A DNA stretch of 64,000 bases. It comes from Thioclava sp. GXIMD4216 (GTDB lineage: Bacteria > Pseudomonadota > Alphaproteobacteria > Rhodobacterales > Rhodobacteraceae). Both the position numbers and the translations under genes were made by a program. The notes under the pieces were generated by a model, which was not told where the DNA came from, did no database searches, and saw only the letters and a program-made list of their open reading frames with translations. Shown in pieces: positions 15,828 to 24,317 of the stretch (the stretch's first letter is position 1; the number at the start of each line of letters is the position of its first letter). The stretch lies in assembly GCF_037949285.1 (NCBI RefSeq), contig NZ_CP149928.1, positions 248,001-312,000 of the forward strand, given 5' to 3'.

Positions 15828-16559
15828 ATGAGCAATGAACTAAGCGGCAAGGTCGCCGCAGTGACGGGTGCGGCCTCGGGGATCGGTCTTGCCAGTGCGC
15901 AGATGATGCTGGAGGCAGGCGCTACGGTGGTCTTTGTGGACCGTGATGGTGCCGCATTGAAGGCCGTGACCGAAAAGCTGGGCGAGAAAGCCCTGCCGCT
16001 GGTCATCGACCTGCTGGACCCCGAAAGCTGTGCCTCGCTTCTGTCGGGCGTGATGGAACTGGCGGGGCGGATCGATATTCTGCACTGCAATGCGGGCAGC
16101 TATATCGGTGGCGATCTGGTCGAGGTCACGGACCCCGCTGCGATTGACCGTATGCTCAATCTGAATGTGAACGCGGTCATGAAGAACGTTCATAACGTGA
16201 TCCCGCAGATGATCGCGCAGGGCTGTGGCGATATCATCGTCACATCGTCGGTGGCAGGGCATACGGCTGTGCCGTGGGAGCCGGTCTATTCGGCCTCGAA
16301 ATGGGCGATGACCAGCTTTGTCCAGACCATGCGACGCCAGCTGAACAAACATGGCATCCGTGTGGGCTCGGTCTCGCCCGGTCCGGTGGTTTCGGCCCTG
16401 CTGGCCGACTGGCCCGAGGAAAACCTGCGCAAGGCCAGGGAAAACGGCGCGCTGATCGAGCCGTCGGATATCGCCGAGGCGATCCTGTTCATGCTGAGCC
16501 GTCCGCGCACGGTCACCATCCGCGATGTCGTGATTTTGCCCAGCAATTTCGATATCTGA
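15828..16559 (+). CDS. Short-chain dehydrogenase/reductase, polyol dehydrogenase type
   Basis: A 243-residue classical SDR. The cofactor motif is TGAASGIG (13-20), with Asp38 after the second strand favouring NAD(H). Further hallmarks are the NAG motif at 88-90, Ser140/141, Tyr154 and Lys158 (YSASK). It resembles ribitol/galactitol 2-dehydrogenases. The start at 15828 is favoured because GGAGGAG lies 8 bases ahead; GTG 15813 and ATG 15822 overlap that site. It is separated from the GatZ-like gene by about 135 bases. It most likely oxidises the imported polyol to the ketose used by the epimerase and kinase. Confidence 0.83.
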   Translation: MSNELSGKVAAVTGAASGIGLASAQMMLEAGATVVFVDRDGAALKAVTEKLGEKALPLVIDLLDPESCASLLSGVMELAGRIDILHCNAGSYIGGDLVEVTDPAAIDRMLNLNVNAVMKNVHNVIPQMIAQGCGDIIVTSSVAGHTAVPWEPVYSASKWAMTSFVQTMRRQLNKHGIRVGSVSPGPVVSALLADWPEENLRKARENGALIEPSDIAEAILFMLSRPRTVTIRDVVILPSNFDI

Positions 16560-16567
16560 CAGGATCT

Positions 16568-16600
16568 CCCCGCCGCAGCCGTCATCCGGTTGCGGCGGGG
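16568..16600. terminator. Strong hairpin terminator between convergent genes
   Basis: The perfect arms CCCCGCCGCA and TGCGGCGGGG surround a 13-base loop. It closes the polyol island on the plus strand and the metal-chelate ATPase gene on the minus strand. Confidence 0.75.
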
Positions 16601-16616
16601 ACTGTCTTTCGGGCGC

Positions 16617-17366
16617 TCAGCGATGCGCCAGCATATGCGGCACGAACACCGCATTGTTCTCGCTGTCGCGCAGCCATTCCGGTGCGACTTTCCAGAACCG
16701 GCGGATCGCGGGCGCGTTCAGCGCCCGTTCCGGCGTCTCCTCGCAGATCAGACGCCCTTCGGCCAGAAGAAGGGCATGGGTGCAAAACCGCGCGGCAAGG
16801 TTCAGATCGTGTAGCGACAGCACTACGGCAGTACCGGTGCGTTCGGCGAAATCGCGCAGATAGCCCAGAACCGCCAGCTGGTGGTGCAGATCAAGCGCCG
16901 ATGTCGGCTCGTCAAGCGCCATCACCCGTCCGCCCCGAAACAGCCGCTGCGCCAGCAGGACCCGCTGTTGCTGCCCGCCCGAGAGTGCCGACATCGCCCG
17001 CGTTGCCAGATCCCCCAGCCCCAGACGATCAAGAAGGCTGCGGGCCTGTGTGACCGCCTGTTGCGGCACCCGCAGCCCCAGCCGTTCGCGCTGTCCCAGA
17101 ATGACGCAGTCCAGCACGCTGAGTTCGGAGACCACCGCAAAGGCCTGCGGCAGGTAGCAGATGTCGCGCGGGCCAAGCTGCCTGCGCCCGTCAAGGATCT
17201 GCGCCCCCGCGGCCTTGCCCCGCGAAAGCGCCTGTAGCAACGTGGATTTGCCCGCGCCATTCGGGCCGAGAACGGCGGTCAGGCGACCGCAGGGCAGGCT
17301 GAAACGCATCGGGGCCAGAATGGTGCGTCGCCCGCGGGTTTGTTGCTCGAGGCTTACATTCAGCAT
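16617..17366 (-). CDS. Iron-chelate/cobalamin-type ABC transporter ATP-binding protein (FecE/BtuD-like)
   Basis: A 249-residue ATPase: Walker A GPNGAGKST, signature LSGGQQQR, Walker B VMALDEPTSALD and switch LSLHDLN. The subfamily is that of FecE/FhuC/BtuD, importing siderophores, haem or cobalamin. The start at 17366 overlaps the end of the permease gene (ATGCTGA), which rules out the longer upstream frame. It is the last gene of a binding protein-permease-ATPase operon. The last 25 residues (SENNAVFVPHMLAHR) extend past the core domain. Confidence 0.85.
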   Translation of the reverse strand: MLNVSLEQQTRGRRTILAPMRFSLPCGRLTAVLGPNGAGKSTLLQALSRGKAAGAQILDGRRQLGPRDICYLPQAFAVVSELSVLDCVILGQRERLGLRVPQQAVTQARSLLDRLGLGDLATRAMSALSGGQQQRVLLAQRLFRGGRVMALDEPTSALDLHHQLAVLGYLRDFAERTGTAVVLSLHDLNLAARFCTHALLLAEGRLICEETPERALNAPAIRRFWKVAPEWLRDSENNAVFVPHMLAHR

Positions 17367-18418
17367 CCGCGATCTCCGTGACGCAGGATCACCACGGCCA
17401 GCATCGGAATGCCGGCAATGGCGGTGACGATGCCCACCGGAATGGCGGCACCGCTGGACAGAAGCTTGGCGGCCACCGATGCCGAACACAGGATCAGTGC
17501 GCCGATCACGGCGGCCAATGGCAGCCCGAAGCGGTGATCCTCGCCCACCATTGCCCGCGCCACATGCGGCGCGATCAGGCCGACAAAGCCGATGGTGCCG
17601 GTAAATGCCACGGCGGCGGCGGTGAGTGCTGCGGTCAGCAGGAAGACCCGTCGCCGCAAGGCATCGGTGTCCAGCCCCAGACTTTCGGCATTGGCCTCAC
17701 CCATGCGCAGCGTGGTCAGCGCCCATGTGTCTCTGGCGATAAAAGGCAGGCATAGCAGTACGATGCAGCCCGAGACTTTCACCGCCGTCCAATTCGCCTT
17801 CAGCAACGACCCGAACAGCCAGAACACGATTTGCTGCAAGACCTCCGGCGAGGCCATGAACTGCACAAGAGACAGCATCGACTGGAAGAAGAACAGCACC
17901 GCAATCCCCGCCAGCACGAGGAGCTCCGGTTTGGACCCCTTGAGCCGCGCGACGGCCCAGATCATTGCCGTAGCGCCGAGTGTCGCCAGAAAGGCGCAGG
18001 CCGGTGTCAGCAGCCAAGGCGGCACCGGCAGGGCAAGGCGGGTGCCGAACAGGATGGCCAGCGCCGCGCCGAACCCCGAGGCTGCCGAGAACCCTAGCGT
18101 GAAGGGCGAGGCCAGCGGATTGGCGAGGATGGTCTGCATCATCAGCCCCGAAATCCCCAAGGCCGCACCCACGATCAGCGCCAGCACGGTTTGCGGCAGC
18201 CGGATCTGGAACAGGATCACCGCCGACGCCCTGTCGGCCCCGTCCGGCCCGTCCAGCAGGGTCTGCCACAATTTGGCAGGCCCCATACCCGACGGGCCGG
18301 TGCCCAGATCCGCCAGCACCAGAAGCCCCAGCACAACACAGGCAAGCCCCAATGCGAGGCGGCGCTTGCGGGCACGGATTTCCCATGCCCGCCAGACAGT
18401 TGTTGCCGCGCTGGTCAT
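17360..18418 (-). CDS. FecCD-family ABC transporter permease
   Basis: A 352-residue, very hydrophobic protein with about ten predicted spans. It contains typical FecCD/BtuC blocks such as RLPQTVLALIVGAALGISG, ANPLASPFTLG, GTIGFVGLIAPHVAR and IPVGIVTAIAGIPM. It forms the membrane channel of a metal-chelate or vitamin importer. It overlaps both the binding-protein gene upstream and the ATPase gene downstream by a few bases, a tight operon. A single permease gene implies a homodimer. Confidence 0.88.
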   Translation of the reverse strand: MTSAATTVWRAWEIRARKRRLALGLACVVLGLLVLADLGTGPSGMGPAKLWQTLLDGPDGADRASAVILFQIRLPQTVLALIVGAALGISGLMMQTILANPLASPFTLGFSAASGFGAALAILFGTRLALPVPPWLLTPACAFLATLGATAMIWAVARLKGSKPELLVLAGIAVLFFFQSMLSLVQFMASPEVLQQIVFWLFGSLLKANWTAVKVSGCIVLLCLPFIARDTWALTTLRMGEANAESLGLDTDALRRRVFLLTAALTAAAVAFTGTIGFVGLIAPHVARAMVGEDHRFGLPLAAVIGALILCSASVAAKLLSSGAAIPVGIVTAIAGIPMLAVVILRHGDRGC

Positions 18419-19509
18419 GGCATCTTCGTGATGAAGGTGCCCTGCGCCTCGATCGGCATCCAGTCATGATAATAGGCGCGCAGCTCCTCGGCAGGGTCGA
18501 TATCGGCAAACAGTTTCGGATAGAGGGCTTTGGCAATGGCCCGCGCATAGACGAAATCCGACAGGGTGCGGTTGCCGCCGTGATAGATGCCATACACCTC
18601 ATGCTGGCGCACTGCGGGCAGGTCGGACCAGCCGGGGCGGGTGAGATAGGCCGCCAGACGGGTCTGGGCCAAGGCCTCCTGTGCGCCGAAACCCAAGCTG
18701 ACCGCCTGCGGCGCATTGCGCCATTCCGACCCTGCCAGCAAGATCACATCCGGTTGCTGGGCAAGGACATATTCGGGCGAAAGCGGCCCCCAATTCTCGA
18801 TCTGCCCTTTGGCGATATTCTGGCCGCCTACCAGATCAATCACCCCCGCCCACATGCCGGAGCCATAGGAATTGCCAATGGTTTCCGGGCCTTTCTGGGC
18901 CAGTTCCACATAGATCTTCTTATGCGACGGGCCTGCTGTGGCAATGCGCGCCAGCGTGTCGCGGGTTTTCGTCTCGTAAAGATGCACAAGCCTCTCGGCA
19001 CGTTCGGGCTGGCCCATGACAGCCCCGAGAACACGGGTCGAAAGGACATGGCGCTCCAATGTCTGGGCGTTGTAATCCAGCGCCACCACCGGAATGCCTG
19101 CCGCTTCGATCTGTGCCACTCCGGCCTGCCCCAAGGCAGCGGTCTGCCAGCTTGACAGGATCGCCACATCGGGGTGGGTGGCAATCAGCGCCTCGGCGGA
19201 CAGGGTGTTATCATCGGCATTGCCGAAATCCGGCACCTGTTCAAGGGCCGGAAACCTTGCGGTATAGGCCGCCCATTGGTTCGGGCGCCAATCGGCCCAG
19301 GGCGCGCGCGACAGAGCGACGATCTTATCGGCTGCGCCCGCACCGGCAACCGCCAGATAATCCTCGTAGTAAAACCCCAATGCGACACGTTCGGGCACAT
19401 GTTCCAGATGGATTTCACGCCCGTCGAGATCGGTCACGGTAATGTCGGCCTGTGCCACAAGCGGGCAGAGGGCAAGTGCGGCAAACGCCGCAAAGAAAGT
19501 CGTTTTCAT
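18415..19509 (-). CDS. Periplasmic binding protein of iron-chelate/haem-type importer
   Basis: A 364-residue helical-backbone (cluster A) binding protein with a signal peptide MKTTFFAAFAALALCPLVAQA. The mature part starts with the typical ITVTDLDGREIHL block. Later blocks are HPDVAILSSWQ, GIPVVALDYNAQTLERHV and AYLTRPGWSDLPAVRQHEV. The start at 19509 places the signal peptide at the N-terminus; the upstream in-frame extension is basic and unlikely. It overlaps the permease start by 4 bases. The ligand (ferric siderophore, haem or corrinoid) cannot be chosen; no TonB receptor is in the window. Confidence 0.83.
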   Translation of the reverse strand: MKTTFFAAFAALALCPLVAQADITVTDLDGREIHLEHVPERVALGFYYEDYLAVAGAGAADKIVALSRAPWADWRPNQWAAYTARFPALEQVPDFGNADDNTLSAEALIATHPDVAILSSWQTAALGQAGVAQIEAAGIPVVALDYNAQTLERHVLSTRVLGAVMGQPERAERLVHLYETKTRDTLARIATAGPSHKKIYVELAQKGPETIGNSYGSGMWAGVIDLVGGQNIAKGQIENWGPLSPEYVLAQQPDVILLAGSEWRNAPQAVSLGFGAQEALAQTRLAAYLTRPGWSDLPAVRQHEVYGIYHGGNRTLSDFVYARAIAKALYPKLFADIDPAEELRAYYHDWMPIEAQGTFITKMP

Positions 19510-19632
19510 ATTGAGTTCCAAACCTGTTGCGCAGACCCGCAGATCCGCATGCCAAAACCTGCCGCAGGGCCGCAGACCCGAAACGGCGGTGCCAGAAGAC
19601 AGCGGAATGCCGCGCAGCACGGCCTTCCGCGA

Positions 19633-20070
19633 TCAGGCGGCGCGCGGTGGTGCACGCGGCTGGACCGGCGCATACAGGCGCAGGATCACAGGCGGCGCGG
19701 GGGCAGGGGCGGGACGATAACGGCTGAATTCGGCGGTGCTGAACATCAATTCCGGCACGGCCTGCACCGCAGCCAGAGACAGCGACACGGCAAGGCAGGT
19801 CGAGACCTTATGGCGTTGCGGCGCGGGGGCATCGGGGTCTTTGACCGAGCCGTCAGGCAGCATCACCAGTTCTTTGGGGCCTTCGCCGGTGCACAGCACA
19901 AGCGTCGTGCCTTCCGCATCGGGGTTGCGCATCATGTCCTGCGGTACGATCCCCGAGAGAAACAGCGCGCAGAGCAGGCACAGACGCAGCAGCCAGACGC
20001 CCGCCCCCGCAGAACATGCGGAGCGGCCTCCTGGGGCGCGGGGCGGAGAAGATCGGCCGGACTGCATCAT
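19633..20070 (-). CDS. Small membrane/exported protein, DUF2946-like
   Basis: About 145 residues from the ATG pair near 20070. A basic N-terminus and one hydrophobic segment (VWLLRLCLLCALFLSGIVP) are followed by LVLCTGEGPKELVMLPDG, which recalls DUF2946 proteins often found near metal and haem uptake genes. The C-terminal third is Pro/Ala-rich. It precedes the chelate binding-protein gene by about 120 bases on the same strand. No clear ribosome site marks the start, and an upstream start at 20145 is possible. Family placement is tentative. Confidence 0.5.
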   Translation of the reverse strand: MMQSGRSSPPRAPGGRSACSAGAGVWLLRLCLLCALFLSGIVPQDMMRNPDAEGTTLVLCTGEGPKELVMLPDGSVKDPDAPAPQRHKVSTCLAVSLSLAAVQAVPELMFSTAEFSRYRPAPAPAPPVILRLYAPVQPRAPPRAA

Positions 20071-20218
20071 GGGGGCATCTATAGCGGGCAGGTGGGGCCG
20101 AGCAAAACGGTTTTTACCTGCCGGAGACTGTGACGGAGGGTGCAAAATGCCGCAGGGGATAAGGCGCGTCCCGAACTGGCCTGTCGAGCGCGGCTTCCGT
20201 CCGGACGGGGGCCATACG

Positions 20219-20248
20219 AAAAACGCGAGCCCATCAGGGGGGCTCGCG
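20219..20248 (-). terminator. Rho-independent terminator after the yqiK gene
   Basis: Read on the minus strand, CGCGAGCCC and GGGCTCGCG pair and are followed by five T. It lies about 11 bases after the flotillin stop. Confidence 0.8.
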
Positions 20249-20258
20249 CGGAGAGGTC

Positions 20259-21911
20259 TCAGACGTCTTGCGCCGGTTGTGCGGCAGGGGCTGCCGCGCT
20301 GGCCTCGGGCGGGGCAGAAGGTTTGGGCATCACCTCGTCGAACAGCCCGCTCATGCCCTTTTCCATATTCAGCCCGACCTGCTTGCCGATGCTGTCCAGC
20401 GCCGGAAGCTGGAAAGCCATCTTGCGCATCTCGTCAAAGGCCTGATTGACCAGCCCGTCACCGCCCGAGGCCTTGGCCCCTTCGGCCGCCGTGGACGCAT
20501 TGCCCAGACCATCGACCTTATGGATGGTGATGCCGCCGATCTTCTCTGCGGGTTTGACCATCTCGGCCACGATCTTCGGCATCGCCTCCAGACGCGCCTG
20601 CGCCAGACGGTATTCGACAATCGCCTCCGACAGACCGTTCTCGGCCTCGGCCAATGCGCGGGTGCCTTCGGCCTCGGCCAACTTGCGCGCGCGCATCCCC
20701 TCGGCCTCGGCCAGAGCCTCTTTCTTGGCGGCTTCGGCGCGGATGGTGATCTGGTCGGCCTCGGCCTGCGCCAGTTCGCGCATGGCGGCGGCGCGGTCAT
20801 CGGCGGCCTCGCGTTCGGCCTTGGCGGCCACGCGGATCGAGGTTGCCTGACGCTCGGCCTCTTCCTGCGCGGCAAGAATGGTCAGGCGCTTCTGACGCTC
20901 ACCCTCGGCCACGCGGCGCTCAGTCTCGATCGCCTCGGTCGCTTTGATAGCCTCGGCTTTGGCCAGATCGGCACGGGCGCGGGCCTGGCTTTCGGCCTCG
21001 GATTTCTCGGAGACGGCAATCTGGCGGTCCTGCTCGGCCACTTCGATGGCCTTTTCACGGGCGATACGGGCCTGTTGTGCGGCCATCTCGGCCTCTTCGT
21101 GCTGGCGGGCTTTCTCGGCCTCTTCGCGGGCGGCCAGCTCTTCCATCTTCACACGCTGGGCAACACGGGCCTCTTCCTGCTCGCGCTCGACCTCATAGCG
21201 TTTGACCTCCGCCTCCTGACGCGAGCGGGCGACCGCGACCTCGGCATCCGCCTCGATGGCGGCGCGCTGTTTGCGGCTTTGGGCGATGCGCTCGGCCTGG
21301 TTCTTCATCCCTTCGGCGTTGAAGACGTTATTCTCGTCCAGCCCGCTCAGCGGGGTCTGGTCCAGCGCGGTCAGCGAGACGGATTCCAGTTCAAGGCCGT
21401 TCTTGCGCAGATCCTCGGTAACCGTCTGCTGCACCTGCTGCACGAAATTGGCGCGGTTCTCGTGCAGATCGTCCAGATCCATCTTGGCGGCCACAGCGCG
21501 CAGACCATCGACCAGCTTGCCTTCCACCATCTCGCGCAGGGCGCGTTCGTCAAAGGTGCGGTCGCCCAGCGTCTGGGCCGCGCGCGCGATGCCCTCTTCG
21601 GTGGCCTGAACGGTGACGTAGAATTCCACGCCCACATCGACCCGCATCCGGTCTTTGGTGATCAGCGCGGAATTGCCGTCACGACGCACTTCCAGACGGG
21701 TGGTGCGCATATTGATCCGCGTCACTTCATGCAGCACCGGAATGACCAGCGTGCCACCGTCGATGATGACCTTGCGCCCGCCTGTGCCGGTTTTCACAAG
21801 GCTGACCTCGCGGGTCGAACGATTATACATCCGTGAGAAAATCATCGCGATCACCAGAAAGGCCACCACAATCAGTAGCACAGGGATCGCTACACCTAGA
21901 ATGAGAGTCAT
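20259..21911 (-). CDS. yqiK: Flotillin-like SPFH protein, YqiK family
   Basis: A 550-residue protein. It has one N-terminal membrane span (about 4-26), an SPFH/band 7 domain (about 30-200), then a very long Ala/Glu/Arg-rich coiled coil (about 205-440). The tail after it (about 440-550) ends in a Pro/Ala-rich stretch. The domain order and size match bacterial flotillin YqiK, which organises membrane microdomains. The coiled coil contains many short AEAE-type repeats. The YqiJ-like gene lies just upstream on the same strand, the usual pairing. Confidence 0.9.
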   Translation of the reverse strand: MTLILGVAIPVLLIVVAFLVIAMIFSRMYNRSTREVSLVKTGTGGRKVIIDGGTLVIPVLHEVTRINMRTTRLEVRRDGNSALITKDRMRVDVGVEFYVTVQATEEGIARAAQTLGDRTFDERALREMVEGKLVDGLRAVAAKMDLDDLHENRANFVQQVQQTVTEDLRKNGLELESVSLTALDQTPLSGLDENNVFNAEGMKNQAERIAQSRKQRAAIEADAEVAVARSRQEAEVKRYEVEREQEEARVAQRVKMEELAAREEAEKARQHEEAEMAAQQARIAREKAIEVAEQDRQIAVSEKSEAESQARARADLAKAEAIKATEAIETERRVAEGERQKRLTILAAQEEAERQATSIRVAAKAEREAADDRAAAMRELAQAEADQITIRAEAAKKEALAEAEGMRARKLAEAEGTRALAEAENGLSEAIVEYRLAQARLEAMPKIVAEMVKPAEKIGGITIHKVDGLGNASTAAEGAKASGGDGLVNQAFDEMRKMAFQLPALDSIGKQVGLNMEKGMSGLFDEVMPKPSAPPEASAAAPAAQPAQDV

Positions 21912-21965
21912 TTAAACATTTCCCGTCTCTTACAAACTTTGACGGCAGAAAGCTCTGCCGGAATT

Positions 21966-22700
21966 TTACGCAATAGGTACCAGACGCAGATCGCCGCCCG
22001 GAAGTTTCAGAACCAGCACCTCGGTGCCTTGCGCGATGACATCGCTTTCCGATAGCGGTTCCAGCATGGCATAATGGGTGTTGCCGAAACTGTCGGTCAC
22101 CCGCACCTGCGCGGGGCTGCCGCGCCGTGCCTCGCCCACCGTGACGACACCGCGCCGCCGCCCCAGACTGCGCTCCGAGATCGCGCTGGTTTCGTCGCGT
22201 GGCAGCAGACGGGCGATGACCGATGACAGCCCCCGCGTCAGCGCCAGGGCCGGAACCGCGATCACCGGCACGGCCAGAAGGCGCGGCATGGCCTGCCCGA
22301 CGATCTGCCACAGGCCGGTCTGGACCGCCAGCCCGAGCCCCGCGAAGAGCGCGCAGAACAGGGTCAGCCAGATTGTGAGCGGCAGTTTGTTCAGCCCCAG
22401 CATATCGGTCATGATACCGCCCGCAGAGGGTGTGGCCTCCAGGGCGGCAGGCGAATGGCCGTCAAACGCGCCTTCGATCTGGACCGCGACCTCGGTAGGC
22501 AGATCAAGCTCGGCGGCAATTTCGGGGGCGCTCAGTCCGATCAGGTCGGCATCGGCCTCCATATCCAAAGCCAGATCGCCGCTGTCACCCGTTGTCGACA
22601 GGCCGGTGAGAAGCATCACCACCTCAAGCAGGAGAAGGGCCACCACAAGGCCTGCGGCAATCAAAAACGGGGTAAGCCCCGGATCATAGAGTAAAGTCAT
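21966..22700 (-). CDS. yqiJ: YqiJ-like membrane protein with C-terminal OB-fold (NfeD-related), partner of flotillin
   Basis: A 244-residue protein. It has membrane spans at about 12-34, 106-128 and 133-155, an acidic loop between the first two, then a soluble beta-rich domain (about 180-244: RGVVTVGEARRGSPAQVRVTD ... ALVLKLPGGD-like ending). The layout is that of YqiJ/NfeD proteins encoded next to flotillins. The ATG at 22700 was chosen; a TTG upstream at 22733 has no ribosome site. The 54-base gap to yqiK suggests co-transcription. Confidence 0.8.
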   Translation of the reverse strand: MTLLYDPGLTPFLIAAGLVVALLLLEVVMLLTGLSTTGDSGDLALDMEADADLIGLSAPEIAAELDLPTEVAVQIEGAFDGHSPAALEATPSAGGIMTDMLGLNKLPLTIWLTLFCALFAGLGLAVQTGLWQIVGQAMPRLLAVPVIAVPALALTRGLSSVIARLLPRDETSAISERSLGRRRGVVTVGEARRGSPAQVRVTDSFGNTHYAMLEPLSESDVIAQGTEVLVLKLPGGDLRLVPIA

Positions 22701-22819
22701 GGATACAAAAGCCAGAAGAGTTGTGCGGTACAATCGCGAAAGATGCCCGCGGGTTCAAGGCAAAACTCTGGCAGGTCACGGGCGGGTTTCCGCCTTTGGT
22801 AGAACACAAGGCCATCCGC

Positions 22820-24256
22820 TCATCCCATGCGGGCCAGAAGCGCGCAGAGGCGGCGGGCCGCGTCCCCGAGCGTATCCTCGTCAAACCCCGCATAGCCCAG
22901 AAGCAGGGCTTCTGGTCCGTGCGGCAGGCTGCAATGATCGGAGAGGGCGGCCACGCATAGCCCTGCCTTGGCGGCCTCGGCACTGATCTCGCGGTCGCTG
23001 ACCCGCCCGTGCAGCTTTGGTCCGAGCCCCGCGCAAAGATGCATCCCGCCCGCATCGGGCGCGAGCTCTACAAACCCCTGCGCCGGTGCCATCGCCGAGA
23101 GCAGATAGGCCTGCCGGCGCGCATAAACCCGTCGCATCCGGCGCAGATGCAGCGCGAATTCACCGCTTTCCATGAAACTGGCGAGCGCGGGCTGCGGGGT
23201 CAGCGAGGCCTGCCCCCCGACCGCGTCGAAATACGCCGCGATCTGTGGCAGCATGCGCTGGGGCACCACCATATAGCCGATCCGCAGGGCGGCGCTGAGC
23301 AGTTTCGAGAAGCTGCCCAGATACAGGACATTCTCCAGCCGGTCGAGCCCCGCCAATGCTGGCAGCGGCTGGCCACGATAGCGGAATTCGCTGTCATAAT
23401 CATCCTCGATCACCACCCCGCCGGAGCGACCGGCCCATTCCAGAAGCGCCAGCCTGCTGGACAGGGGCATGCTGCGACCCGTCGGGTAATGGCGCGAGGG
23501 CGTCACTATCGCGGCTCTGGCGCGGGCGGGGATCTGCGCGGGGTCCAGCCCCTCGGGGCCGATGCGGACCGGATGGGCGCGCGCTCCGCACGACATCAGG
23601 GTGCGCGCCATTTTCGGCCAGCAGGGATCTTCGATGGCCACGGTGGTTTTGGGCGGCAAAAGCGCGCGGAAGATGATCTCGAAGGCGTCGCGCGCCCCCG
23701 AGGTGATCACCACCTGCTGCGGGTCGCAGGCAAGCTGACGCCATGCCAGAAGGTGATCGGCGATTGCAGCGCGCAGCGGATACCACCCCAGCGGGTCGGG
23801 GCGGGCCAGCAGATCGGCCGAGGGCGCGCGCCAGGCGCGGTCCAGATGACGCGCCCATTGGGCATGGGGCATCAGGGCCGGATCGGGCAGGGCGCTTTGA
23901 AAGGGCCGCCAGCTGGCGACCGGTGCGGGCGGGTGACGCGGCACGCTGGCCACCCGTGACAGATGCGGCAGTTCCTGCGCGACAAATGTGCCTGCCCCCT
24001 GTCTGGTGACCAGATAGCCCTCGGAAATCAACTGGTCATAGACAATCTGCACTGTCGTACGCGAGACCGATAATTCGGCCGCCAGAACGCGGCTTGCCGG
24101 AAGCCTGACGCCGCAAAAGGCGTTGGAGGACAGGATCTTGCGCCGTAGCCCGTCCAGAAGCTGGGCCTGCAGGCTTTCGGCGGCCGCAGGGTCCAGCAGC
24201 AGTGCAAACAGGGCGCTGTCCAGATTGGACTGATATGATTTATCGGAATTGGCCAT
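22820..24256 (-). CDS. MocR/PdxR-type regulator (GntR helix-turn-helix fused to aminotransferase fold)
   Basis: A 478-residue protein. The N-terminal winged helix (about 25-95) includes LPASRVLAAELSVSRTTVQ and YLVTRQGAGTFVA. The C-terminal part (about 120-478) is a fold-type I aminotransferase domain, with the PLP lysine in YLGSFSKLLSAALRIGY and an acidic block EDDYDSEFRY. MocR regulators sense PLP or amino-acid adducts and activate a divergent gene. The divergent neighbour encodes a flavin/FMN-binding protein of the pyridoxamine-oxidase fold, a frequent partner. Neither gene has a clear ribosome site in the 61-base gap. Confidence 0.88.
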   Translation of the reverse strand: MANSDKSYQSNLDSALFALLLDPAAAESLQAQLLDGLRRKILSSNAFCGVRLPASRVLAAELSVSRTTVQIVYDQLISEGYLVTRQGAGTFVAQELPHLSRVASVPRHPPAPVASWRPFQSALPDPALMPHAQWARHLDRAWRAPSADLLARPDPLGWYPLRAAIADHLLAWRQLACDPQQVVITSGARDAFEIIFRALLPPKTTVAIEDPCWPKMARTLMSCGARAHPVRIGPEGLDPAQIPARARAAIVTPSRHYPTGRSMPLSSRLALLEWAGRSGGVVIEDDYDSEFRYRGQPLPALAGLDRLENVLYLGSFSKLLSAALRIGYMVVPQRMLPQIAAYFDAVGGQASLTPQPALASFMESGEFALHLRRMRRVYARRQAYLLSAMAPAQGFVELAPDAGGMHLCAGLGPKLHGRVSDREISAEAAKAGLCVAALSDHCSLPHGPEALLLGYAGFDEDTLGDAARRLCALLARMG

Positions 24257-24317
24257 TTATAAAATACCAATATGCCGCCAGACCTGAGGCGGCAAGTTCA
24301 ATTTCGGATCTCTTCCC

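Noticed and set aside
19510..19632. Possible cobalamin riboswitch before the chelate binding protein
   Set aside because: The conserved B12-box core (GCCACTG) and its partners were not found on the correct strand.
20268..21836. Plus-strand frame opposite yqiK, rich in Leu and Gly
   Set aside because: Leu/Gly-rich text is the complement of the Ala/Glu/Arg coiled coil of the flotillin.
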